A stretch of DNA of 14,711 nt. Origin: UBA822 sp036336795. GTDB taxonomy: Bacteria > Gemmatimonadota > Gemmatimonadetes > Longimicrobiales > Gaopeijiaceae. A program made the translations under genes and the position numbers. This document shows, piece after piece, positions 8,695 to 14,711 of the stretch. The notes under the pieces are model-generated. The model ran no database searches, was not told the origin of the DNA, and saw nothing but the letters and a program-made list of their open reading frames with translations. Every line of letters begins with the position of its first letter. Position 1 is the first letter of the stretch. The stretch covers positions 1-14,711 of the forward strand of contig JAYZFL010000031.1 of assembly GCA_036336795.1 (NCBI GenBank), in the 5' to 3' direction.

Positions 8695-9804
8695 ATGTGG
8701 CATGCGAATCGAATAGCCTTAACGGCCACGGTTGCTCTCAGCTTCCTGACTATGAACATAGGCGACCAACTAAATGCCCAGACCTCAACCACAAATCCAT
8801 ACCGCACCACGTTCGGCTGGGAGAAGCTCCCCGAAGGCAGGAGCTTGGGAATCGTGAGTGGGGTTATCCCTGATCCCGACGGACAACACTTGTGGATCCT
8901 GGATCGGTGCGGTGCGAACCAATGCGCCGGGACAGATCTGGACCCGATCCTGAAGTTTGACCTTGAGGGGAACCTAGTGGAAAGCTTCGGCGCCGGCCTC
9001 TTCGCCTTTCCACATGGGTTCGCACTAGATAATGAGGGATTTCTCTGGGTGACCGAGGGAGGGGCCCACGGCGACCCTCGAGCAACGCCGGGCGAAAGCA
9101 TGGGTATCGGCCATCAGGTCCTCAAGCTCACTAGGCAGGGCGAGGTCGTCATGAGATTGGGTCAAGCAGCGATGTGGGGAGACGGACCGAACCATTTTAA
9201 TGGGCCTTCTGGGGTCGCAATCGATCGGACTGGCAACATCTGGATCGCAGATGGGCACCGAAGTGGAAACAATCGTATAGTCAAGTTTTCGGGCGATGGG
9301 ACCTTCCTCTTCGCGGTTGGTGGTGGTGTCGGATCGGAGAGCAAGGAAGCGGGGAGGTTCAGTGATCCGCACGATATCAAGATTGATTCCAGAGGCCGGG
9401 TCTTCGTGGCCGACCGTGGTAATAGTCGCATCCAGGTTTTCGATTCAGACGGCGACCTCCTCTACATTTGGACGCACTACGGTAAGCCAAGCGGGCTCTT
9501 CATAGACCGTAACGATATTCTCTACGCGGGCGACGGTCTTTCGGGGCAGTTACGAACGGGCCCGCCGGACATATGGCGAAGTAATTTTGGATGGGAGAAG
9601 GGTATCCGAATCGGTGACCTGAAGACCGAACAGGCGTGGGTCACTCATTTCATCCCTCAACACGATGAGGATGTCGGTGCGGGAATTGAGTTCCTTGGTG
9701 TCGACTTTGAGGGCAATATCTACGCGGGCGAAGTCACACGTATGCGGCTCGTGAGGTACGTCCCTTTCCGCCCGCCTGGGATTGGAAGCGGAGGGCAGTA
9801 CTAA
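8695..9804 (+). CDS. secreted NHL-repeat propeller, amidating-lyase-like
   Basis: The protein has 369 residues. A signal peptide (residues 1 to about 29, ending LNAQ) is followed by about six NHL blades covering residues 50-350. Typical blade cores are FPHGFALDNEGFLWVTE (106-121), NNRIVKFSGDG (192-202) and DRGNSRIQVFDSDGD (240-254). The blade order FPHG, HQVLKL, HFNGPSGVAID, DPHDIKID resembles bacterial proteins labelled peptidyl-alpha-hydroxyglycine alpha-amidating lyase, an enzyme that splits hydroxyglycine-extended peptides into an amide and glyoxylate using zinc held by histidines; H107 and H226 sit at such positions. Whether this protein has that activity is unproven. The C-terminal block GWEKGIRIG (299-307) is matched by an orphan fragment at 12999-13220. 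The start at 8695 has GGAGA at 8683-8687. It diverges from the small secreted protein gene. Confidence 0.83.
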   Translation: MWHANRIALTATVALSFLTMNIGDQLNAQTSTTNPYRTTFGWEKLPEGRSLGIVSGVIPDPDGQHLWILDRCGANQCAGTDLDPILKFDLEGNLVESFGAGLFAFPHGFALDNEGFLWVTEGGAHGDPRATPGESMGIGHQVLKLTRQGEVVMRLGQAAMWGDGPNHFNGPSGVAIDRTGNIWIADGHRSGNNRIVKFSGDGTFLFAVGGGVGSESKEAGRFSDPHDIKIDSRGRVFVADRGNSRIQVFDSDGDLLYIWTHYGKPSGLFIDRNDILYAGDGLSGQLRTGPPDIWRSNFGWEKGIRIGDLKTEQAWVTHFIPQHDEDVGAGIEFLGVDFEGNIYAGEVTRMRLVRYVPFRPPGIGSGGQY

Positions 9805-9885
9805 AGGGGAAGGCTTCATCGGATAATTAGACGGAAACCTACGGTTCCGGTACCACTCATACGGGGCGGGGACGGTCTTCATTAT

Positions 9886-9915
9886 ACACATCGGGAAAAT
9901 TTCCCACCGGTGTGT
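9886..9915. repeat. nested inverted repeat after the NHL gene
   Basis: ACACA (9886-9890) and TGTGT (9911-9915) enclose CGG/CCG, and in the middle GGGAAA pairs with TTTCCC around a single A. The 30-base element lies 82 bases past the NHL stop and ends close to a short T-run. It could be a terminator for that gene or a protein-binding palindrome; the rest of the 9805-10066 gap shows nothing else I can name. Confidence 0.35.
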
Positions 9916-10066
9916 TTCGGGGAATCTCATTTTAGGGGTGGTGACATGGGTTCACACCCGGTGGCCTTAGTCCGCCAAGCTTGCATTTGAGTTGGGATCC
10001 GTTTCATTTCCGTTCCGAGCGATCCTTTATCACATGCACAAACAGCCTACTTGGATCCTTTCGATA

Positions 10067-10074
10067 AAAGGAGA
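10067..10074 (+). promoter_or_regulatory. ribosome binding site deciding the membrane protein start
   Basis: AAAGGAGA lies seven bases before the ATG at 10082. A longer frame opens at 9992, but its first 30 codons run through this site and are not membrane-like, so the 10082 start was chosen. Confidence 0.75.
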
Positions 10075-10081
10075 TACTGAG

Positions 10082-10441
10082 ATGAGTGACAGAATGAAGC
10101 CGATCATCGGAGCCGCGTTAGCCGGTCTGGCGATTAACTATATCGGAGTGACATACCTCTTCGCTCCGGCCCTAGAGGCGTCACAGGGTACCGTATTGGT
10201 CCCTGCACCCTATAGTCTGATTATCGGTATAGCGATCATGGTCCTCTTTTTTGATACATTTGTCCAGAAGGTGGGCAACTCCTTGCTGACGGCTATGATC
10301 ATCGCCATTTCCCAGATCCTCTTAGTAGATTTCTACTATGTGATGAACGGGACCCGAGCAGTCCAACCCGCTCTATTTAGTGCAGCAATTATAATCAGCT
10401 CTTGGTGGGTAATCGCAAAAACCTACGACGCATTGTCCTAG
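10082..10441 (+). CDS. small four-helix integral membrane protein, function unknown
   Basis: The protein has 119 residues and is almost entirely hydrophobic. Helices are predicted by eye at about 8-28, 44-61, 66-88 and 95-114, joined by short loops, with a charged N-terminus MSDRMK. No signal peptide is separate from the first helix and no catalytic motif is visible. I do not recognise the family. It stands alone: its upstream neighbour ends 277 bases before it and a strong terminator follows 40 bases after its stop, so it is probably its own transcription unit. The ribosome site is excellent, and the composition supports a real gene. Confidence 0.75.
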   Translation: MSDRMKPIIGAALAGLAINYIGVTYLFAPALEASQGTVLVPAPYSLIIGIAIMVLFFDTFVQKVGNSLLTAMIIAISQILLVDFYYVMNGTRAVQPALFSAAIIISSWWVIAKTYDALS

Positions 10442-10480
10442 GAGTTATCTGCCCAAAGCGGACCATTGAGCTGCCGAAGG

Positions 10481-10526
10481 AAAGAAGGCCTCCCAACCCC
10501 TTGAATGGCTGGGAGGCCTTCTTTTT
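10481..10526 (+). terminator. strong intrinsic terminator
   Basis: A perfect 15-bp stem, 10481-10495 with 10510-10524, encloses a 14-base loop and the right arm ends in TTTTT (10522-10526). It closes the unit of the membrane protein gene at 10082-10441. The left arm begins with AAA only, so reverse-direction termination would be weaker. Confidence 0.92.
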
Positions 10527-10545
10527 GGAAGAGCACCTACTGTAA

Positions 10546-10618
10546 CTCTCTAACTTAGAATCTACGGTTTAGTCCGAATGCTTTAGACCGGCCTTGAGGG
10601 ACGACCTCTCTAACTTAG
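10546..10618. repeat. 13-base direct repeat, two copies 60 bases apart
   Basis: CTCTCTAACTTAG occurs exactly at 10546-10558 and 10606-10618. Read on the minus strand, both copies put TAA in the same frame, and the 19 codons between them end GLNRRF before the stop. Aromatic-terminated ends of that kind are common in outer-membrane barrels, so a remnant is conceivable, but the stretch is too short to be sure. Confidence 0.4.
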
Positions 10619-10631
10619 GGCCACCACCGCT

Positions 10632-11000
10632 TCAATTTTCTTTTTTCCTCTTTGCGGTCCAGGGAACTTCTCCTCGAGGACTAGTCAAGGTGCCGGTCAT
10701 GGTGTCACCGTCCACCGTACCTTTTAACTCCAAGGTCAACAGCCCACCACCTGCTGACAACGTGAACATCACCTCATTCCCGTGTATCATCCCCTCGCTC
10801 ACAATCCCTTCACCTCTCGGCATTTGGGCGCTGCCAGTCAGATACATACCGTCCTGAACAAGCGTGATGGCTAGGGTGCGGGCACTCCGCCCTTCGAAAG
10901 AAGCCTCCCATACCCCGGAGACGTCTTGTGCGACAGCCGGGACGGCTATAGCCAAAAAAATGGTTACGGCAACCGCTGTCATCGCTAGGTGCTTCCTCAT
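10632..11000 (-). CDS. small secreted beta-strand protein, family copy B
   Basis: The protein has 122 residues with a clear signal peptide (residues 1-24, AVPAVA before Q25). The mature part follows the same pattern as the protein at 8115-8522: VSGVWEASF, LAITLVQDGMYLTGSAQ, GIVSEGMIHGNEVMFTL, LELKGTVDGDTMTGTL, PWTAKRK. The shared skeleton is VxGxW, a QxG turn, LTGS/LSGS, GxVxGxxV, GTVD, then MxGT, so the two are paralogues. Fold likely a small lipocalin-like barrel; no active site is seen. The ATG at 10998-11000 has GGAGGA seven bases upstream. Its 5' region is shared with the divergent holin-like gene and carries palindromic sequence. The C-terminus is basic (KRKKEN). Confidence 0.78.
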   Translation of the reverse strand: MRKHLAMTAVAVTIFLAIAVPAVAQDVSGVWEASFEGRSARTLAITLVQDGMYLTGSAQMPRGEGIVSEGMIHGNEVMFTLSAGGGLLTLELKGTVDGDTMTGTLTSPRGEVPWTAKRKKEN

Positions 11001-11297
11001 ATAAATTCCTCCGACATTAGCCCTTTCTCTGGCATAGCGCCCTCGTCACCGATCTGTCACGGAAACGCCTGATCTTAAATTAGCGCCATCAGATGGTTTT
11101 CGCTTTCCAGATCACAGAGATTGAGTCGATCGGCCCTACCATGCTCCCTCTCCATTCTCCCTTCACTAGCGTCATGTTTGATTTGAGGCTCATCTTGGAT
11201 TGAGCAATCCATAAGCAGACCTGATACCGTGACAGAGCACGAACCGCGCACCGTGTTGCTTTCGAGAGGACTCAATCTTTAGAAAGAGGAGAGCATT
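11001..11297. promoter_or_regulatory. divergent control region with palindrome and spaced inverted repeats
   Basis: Between two divergent starts lies a perfect 16-base palindrome, TGGATTGAGCAATCCA (11196-11211). AGATTGAGTC (11118-11127) and its exact inverse GACTCAATCT (11269-11278) flank it, and their midpoint is within six bases of the palindrome centre. The core GATTGAG is thus present three times. This looks like a set of sites for a dimeric regulator, which is inference; no promoter boxes were assigned. The rest of the gap has no gene. Confidence 0.45.
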
Positions 11298-11555
11298 ATG
11301 TTATCCGTACGAGGATTAACGCTGACGAGTGCCATCGTCTGGGGTGGACTTGTACTGCTCATGGGATTGGCTAATTCAGCTTGGCCTCCCTATGGGGAAC
11401 CGTTCCTTGGGATCCTAAGATCAATTTATCCCGGTTACGGGAGCACAGCCGGTTTCGGAGCTATCATCGTGGGAACAATCTACGCAGCACTAGATGGTGC
11501 GATTGGCGGTGCGATCTTCGCTTGGCTTTACAACAAGCTCAGCAGTGATGCTTAG
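11298..11555 (+). CDS. two-helix holin-like small membrane protein
   Basis: The protein has 85 residues with helices at about 7-29 and 50-77. The second carries the pattern GxGAIIVGTIYAALDGAIGGAIFAWLYNKL, which I recognise from small chromosomal proteins labelled bacteriophage holin-like in many bacteria. No phage genes are nearby, so a lysis role is not implied; the function of these chromosomal members is unknown. The loop between helices (WPPYGEPFLGILRSIYPGY) is also typical. The ATG at 11298 has GAGGAG seven to eight bases upstream. It diverges from the small secreted protein at 10632-11000 and converges with the aminotransferase, with 53 bases between the stops. Confidence 0.75.
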   Translation: MLSVRGLTLTSAIVWGGLVLLMGLANSAWPPYGEPFLGILRSIYPGYGSTAGFGAIIVGTIYAALDGAIGGAIFAWLYNKLSSDA

Positions 11556-11608
11556 TCGTTAAGTACATCATGAGATAACCGCAGAGCGACCCCGGGGCGG
11601 CCAGATCT

Positions 11609-12880
11609 TCAGGCCGTGGCCAGTTCACGTATGCCCCGCGCGAAGGTGTCCACTTCTTCCAGGGTGGAGAAGACGTTAGGCGTTACCCGAATGCCTTCCC
11701 ACTCACCCTCTACAAAACGCGGCCGTACATGGATTGAATACCGCTTTTGGAGGAGGTCCGTCAGATCGGCGGCACCGATGCCATCGATGCCCATCGTGGC
11801 GAGCCCGCCCGCCTGAATGTCTTCGTCGGCCGTGTAGAAGCGGATGTTCGGTAGATCACTCACTTGCTCCATCCAACGATGACGCAGATAGCGAAGGCGG
11901 GCCACCTTCCTCTCTCCTCCGATGCTCTCATGGAAAGTGATAGCCTCACCGATGGCATTGGGGATCGCGACTGGGTGCGTCCCGATCTGTTCGAATTTGC
12001 GAATGTTGGAGTCCATCGTCTGGGGTGCGGGTGTGAGTGCCCAGATCTCGGGAATCAGCGGGCGGCGCACATATAGCATCCCCGTTCCTACCGGAGCCGT
12101 AAGCCATTTGTGTAGGCTGGTCCCGAAGAAATCACAACCCAATTCATGTAGGCTGAAGGGGAAATGCGCAAAGGAATGAGCGCCATCCACGACGCTGAAA
12201 ATATCTCTTTCTCGGGCCATCCTGCAGATCGCCTGAACCGGAAAAATCTGCCCAGCCGTGAACGTGACGTGGGACATGTGGACCACGCGGGTGCGATCCG
12301 TAACGTGGGCGGCGAACAGAGCCGCGAGCTCGGCCGGATCTTCGGGCGGTGTGGGTACGGAAAACGTGCGAAGCACCACACCGTCACGCCGCGCGCGTTG
12401 CTGCCAGGTGGTGAGCATCCGCGGATAGTCTTGCGTGGTCGTGAGGATTTCGTCCCCAGCTTGGAGGTTCATGCCGAGCTGTACGATCTGGAGAGACTCG
12501 GAAGTATTGCGCGTGATGGCGATCTCTTCGGGATCGGCGTCAGCCATCGCCGCCAATCGTTTGCGTACCAACTCCCGATGAGGCGATAGGATATCGTCAA
12601 CCCAGAGCGAGGGGCTCATGTTGGTGATGGTCATGTAATTCCTGACAGCATCCTGGACCACCCGAGGTGCGGGACTCACACTTCCACTGTTGAGGTTGAT
12701 CTCATTCGGGTCAATCGTGAACGCTCTCCGGATCATGAACCAGTAGGTTTCGTCCCGGGCCGCCTCCTGAGGCGTCATGCCCTCTACTATCTTCGCCGCC
12801 TTCTCCACTCGTACGAGCGCGTCCGAGCGAAGGGCGACGATGCCTACGCCTAGTCGTTCCAGAAAACGCCGCCGCTTCAT
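11609..12880 (-). CDS. class V aminotransferase, isopenicillin-N-epimerase-like, with RR leader
   Basis: The protein has 423 residues from the ATG at 12878-12880. It belongs to fold-type I PLP enzymes of class V: NLNSGSVSPAP near the start of the catalytic domain, TRNTSESLQ, SVVDGAHSFAHFP with the pyridine-nitrogen Asp232, and GTSLHKWL with the Schiff-base Lys258, then a C-terminal GIRVTPNVFSTLEEVD block. These proteins are often labelled isopenicillin N epimerase (CefD) or cysteine-desulphurase-like, but in non-producers the true reaction is unknown. The N-terminus MKRRRFLERLGVGIVAL has an arginine cluster and short hydrophobic run like a Tat leader, followed by a roughly 30-residue linker. 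The alternative ATG at 12898 has no ribosome site. By eye its GC is higher than that of its neighbours. It stands alone on the minus strand, upstream of the holin-like gene's end. Confidence 0.9.
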   Translation of the reverse strand: MKRRRFLERLGVGIVALRSDALVRVEKAAKIVEGMTPQEAARDETYWFMIRRAFTIDPNEINLNSGSVSPAPRVVQDAVRNYMTITNMSPSLWVDDILSPHRELVRKRLAAMADADPEEIAITRNTSESLQIVQLGMNLQAGDEILTTTQDYPRMLTTWQQRARRDGVVLRTFSVPTPPEDPAELAALFAAHVTDRTRVVHMSHVTFTAGQIFPVQAICRMARERDIFSVVDGAHSFAHFPFSLHELGCDFFGTSLHKWLTAPVGTGMLYVRRPLIPEIWALTPAPQTMDSNIRKFEQIGTHPVAIPNAIGEAITFHESIGGERKVARLRYLRHRWMEQVSDLPNIRFYTADEDIQAGGLATMGIDGIGAADLTDLLQKRYSIHVRPRFVEGEWEGIRVTPNVFSTLEEVDTFARGIRELATA

Positions 12881-12888
12881 GGGATTCG

Positions 12889-12895
12889 TCTCCTT
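12889..12895 (-). promoter_or_regulatory. ribosome binding site deciding the aminotransferase start
   Basis: Minus-strand AAGGAGA lies eight bases before the ATG at 12880 and within the first codons of the longer ATG (12898) frame, favouring the start that begins MKRRRFLERLG. Confidence 0.65.
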
Positions 12896-12998
12896 CATCT
12901 GTTGCCGGAAAATGGGCCTTACGGAGCCACATCATATTCGTATGCAAGCTGAGCGATTTCCGTGCTCAAGGCAAAGGAGGACCTGGTGCCCTAACTGA

Positions 12999-13220
12999 TC
13001 TCTGGTACCTGGTTGGACGACGGGTATCCGGATCGGGAGCGCTACGGCTGAGGCGGTCACTGCTTTCGTCCCACCTCACGAAACGGACATCAACACCGAC
13101 GAATACGGGAGAAACGTAGCTGGCGAAGGGATAGCGATAGACGCTGATGGAAATATTTACGTGGCGGAAGGGCCCGGGTCCGCCATTGCCGGAGGGTTCA
13201 CGAAGTACGTCAGGCGCTAG
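12999..13220 (+). pseudogene. C-terminal fragment of an NHL-propeller gene
   Basis: One open stretch after a TGA at 12996-12998 reads PGWTTGIRIGS near its start, then VTAFVPPHE, GEGIAIDADGNIYVAE and GGFTKYVRR before TAG at 13218-13220. This matches the C-terminal part of the complete NHL protein at 8695-9804 (GWEKGIRIGDL, VTHFIPQHDE, FEGNIYAGE, LVRYV) and the usual end of amidating-lyase-like propellers. There is no start codon or ribosome site in frame, and no propeller blades precede it: upstream is the aminotransferase start region. The surviving part has no frameshift or stop, so the loss of the front looks like a deletion or rearrangement rather than long decay. It shares too little identity with the complete copy to be a recent duplicate. 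Confidence 0.72.
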
Positions 13221-13240
13221 CGAAGAACATCCGCTTCGCT
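13219..13240. terminator. small hairpin between convergent ends
   Basis: AGCGAAG (13219-13225) and CTTCGCT (13234-13240) form a 7-bp stem with an 8-base loop, between the stop of the NHL fragment and the stop of the DUF5916 gene. Neither strand has a T-run after it, so it is at best a weak or factor-dependent end. Confidence 0.25.
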
Positions 13241-13241
13241 C

Positions 13242-14711
13242 CTAAAGTCGAAAGCGATAGCTTGCCTTTAGGAAGAGACCGTCTGCCGTAGGCTGCACTC
13301 TCTCAAAAGCGAACGCCTCTGAATCCTCCATCCTTCTGGTGTAACCGAAGAAGAACACGGTTCCCGGTGACGGCTCATAGGAGATAAGACCCTCGAGGAG
13401 TACGTCGTTTGTGGCAGTCGGTCCCAGGACTGTACATACTCCGGCATTACAGAATTCGATCGGAAGGCCGGTTAGGGGATCCAGCAGTCCGTTACTCTCC
13501 GCGAATGAATACTCAACCGTACTCCGCACGAATAACGCACGGTTGAACTGGTACTGTGCCTTGATGCGTGGAATCATGGCCTTGGAGTACAACGACCCGT
13601 CGGATTCGCGGGTGAGCACGGAATGACGCAGACCCAACTCCATCGACAAGAATCGTGACGGGAGCAATGTAAGGTTCACGTCCCCACTCCAACTATCGGC
13701 CACCTCCACTGGTGCTCCGGTAGGGCGGTAGAAGATCGGCTCCTCTTTGAAGTTGGCACTAATGCGACCGCGGACCGCTTCCCACCCACTCATGTACACA
13801 AACGCCGTAAACGTGCGCAACCCACCGAATGAATTCTCCGCTGGAACGAACGCCTCCGAAGGGAACCAACAACCCTGGCCCTCATCGCAGACCTCGTGAG
13901 GTCGGGTGACGAGCCCTTCATAATCTTGGGCCGGAGAGGAAAATTCTGACAGTGATGTAGTAAGCCAGAGATTCATGTTGTTCTTGAACGCGAAGTTCAG
14001 CATGAGCTGTCCGGTGGCCTCCTGCCATCCGTTCCCGTCCCACAGTTCATCGTGATCCCAGTAGCCCTGAAGGTCTAGGCTAGGGCCCCATCGTTCGAGC
14101 AACGAACCTCTTCCTCCGTACCAGTTATAGGAGACCTGAGTCTGGGCATGCGCTTCTGCCAATCGGCGAATGAATCCGCTTTCTGGAAGGAACCCGGCGC
14201 TAAGATCCTCGAACAAACCGCTGAAAGTCAGACCTCGGCCCGCTCGGGCCACCTGTGCGTAGAAAAGTTGACCTGTCGATGTCTCGGTGCGTGAGCTTCG
14301 GTCCCAGCTCGCAGCGCCCTGAACCTGGAGCGTATACCGTCGTGCGACGACAATGCGTCCATCCACCCCTATTACTCGGTTGAAGTCGTCGTTTTCACCG
14401 GTTCGATCGGTATAGATCGCGCCGATCGTCGAGGCCGTACCAACATCCTGACGAACCCGAAGAAGGTTGACGAACAGGTCACTACTCTCATCAATGTTAT
14501 CCACGGCACCTAGGTAACCCACCGTCGCACTACCCATCTTCCCCGTCACCTTGGCACCCGCCACGGGGTTGACAACCGTGCGTGTAAAGACGAGCTGCTT
14601 GGGTAGACCGAAGATCTCGGTTCCTTCGAGAAAGAACGGACGCTTTTCCTGGAAGAACAGTGCAAATCGTTCGTTCACGGCGATTTGTCCGGCGTCTGCT
14701 TCGACCTGGCT
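13242..14711 (-). CDS. DUF5916-family outer-membrane protein, 5' end missing
   Basis: The frame is open to the right edge and gives the last 489 residues; the start lies outside the window. The block SQVEADAGQIAVNERFALFF with EKRPFFLEG at its right edge is the hallmark of DUF5916 proteins, which usually carry an N-terminal sugar-binding-like (CBM9-type) domain followed by a C-terminal region of repeated amphipathic strands. The rest here is rich in alternating strands (RYTLQVQGAASWD, KNNMNLWLTTSLSEF, FFFGYTRRM) and ends KASYRFRL, consistent with a beta-barrel in the outer membrane. Two short cysteine pairs, CDEGQGC and CNAGVC, look like disulphide-pinned surface loops. The GTG at 14678 is an internal codon, not a start. 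The function of the family is unknown; surface binding or transport is a guess. Confidence 0.85.
   Translation of the reverse strand, partial: SQVEADAGQIAVNERFALFFQEKRPFFLEGTEIFGLPKQLVFTRTVVNPVAGAKVTGKMGSATVGYLGAVDNIDESSDLFVNLLRVRQDVGTASTIGAIYTDRTGENDDFNRVIGVDGRIVVARRYTLQVQGAASWDRSSRTETSTGQLFYAQVARAGRGLTFSGLFEDLSAGFLPESGFIRRLAEAHAQTQVSYNWYGGRGSLLERWGPSLDLQGYWDHDELWDGNGWQEATGQLMLNFAFKNNMNLWLTTSLSEFSSPAQDYEGLVTRPHEVCDEGQGCWFPSEAFVPAENSFGGLRTFTAFVYMSGWEAVRGRISANFKEEPIFYRPTGAPVEVADSWSGDVNLTLLPSRFLSMELGLRHSVLTRESDGSLYSKAMIPRIKAQYQFNRALFVRSTVEYSFAESNGLLDPLTGLPIEFCNAGVCTVLGPTATNDVLLEGLISYEPSPGTVFFFGYTRRMEDSEAFAFERVQPTADGLFLKASYRFRL

Noticed and set aside
9992..10081. Extra 30 codons before the four-helix membrane protein
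   Set aside because: The strong ribosome site at 10067-10074 lies inside this stretch and the residues do not look like a leader, so translation most likely begins at 10082.
11075..11275. Minus-strand 66-codon open frame in the divergent gap
   Set aside because: No ribosome site, poor composition, and it overlaps the palindromic sites that better explain the region.
11298..11555. Holin-like gene as evidence for a prophage
   Set aside because: No other phage gene, integrase or attachment repeat is nearby, and such two-helix proteins are common in ordinary chromosomes.
12164..12589. Plus-strand open frame of 141 codons opposite the aminotransferase
   Set aside because: It mirrors the well-supported class V aminotransferase and its translation has no family-like pattern.

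Overview
The window looks like a piece of a bacterial chromosome from an environmental, probably marine or host-associated, lineage with mid-range GC. The gene mix is a serine peptidase S9, a D-aminoacylase-like amidohydrolase lipoprotein, NHL-propeller proteins, a DUF5916 outer-membrane protein, small secreted beta proteins, and enzymes with twin-arginine leaders. That mix is typical of Gemmatimonadota and some Acidobacteriota. This assignment is inferred from family content; there is no rRNA or other marker in the window. I see no tRNA, CRISPR array, transposase or phage module.

Layout. 1-786 (+) is the 3' part of an acetamidase/formamidase-family gene. 870-3605 (+) is a secreted S9 prolyl-oligopeptidase-type peptidase with a complete Ser/Asp/His triad. 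Convergent to it, a minus-strand pair follows: an aldo/keto reductase with an RR leader (5418-6371), then a D-aminoacylase-family lipoprotein (3675-5378) that lacks the usual metal-binding HxH and Cys. After an AT-rich 450-base gap come, on the minus strand, an NHL-propeller lipoprotein (6821-7957) and a small secreted beta-strand protein (8115-8522). A second, secreted NHL-propeller protein diverges from these (8695-9804, +).

The middle holds a four-helix membrane protein (10082-10441, +) closed by a very strong intrinsic terminator, a second copy of the small secreted beta-protein family (10632-11000, -), and a divergent two-helix holin-like protein (11298-11555, +). Their shared upstream region carries a 16-base palindrome and flanking inverted repeats. 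The right part has a class V aminotransferase with an RR leader (11609-12880, -), an orphan C-terminal fragment of an NHL-propeller gene (12999-13220, +), and the C-terminal 489 codons of a DUF5916 beta-barrel protein that runs off the right edge (-).

Function. Most products carry export signals, and most enzymes act on amide, peptide or amino-acid bonds. A plausible but unproven reading is scavenging of peptides, D-amino acids or amides at the cell envelope. I did not find a defence system or other clearly new multi-gene machine. The best leads are the rewired amidohydrolase active site, the NHL gene fragment, the palindromic control region, and the exported-looking NAD(P)- and PLP-dependent enzymes.
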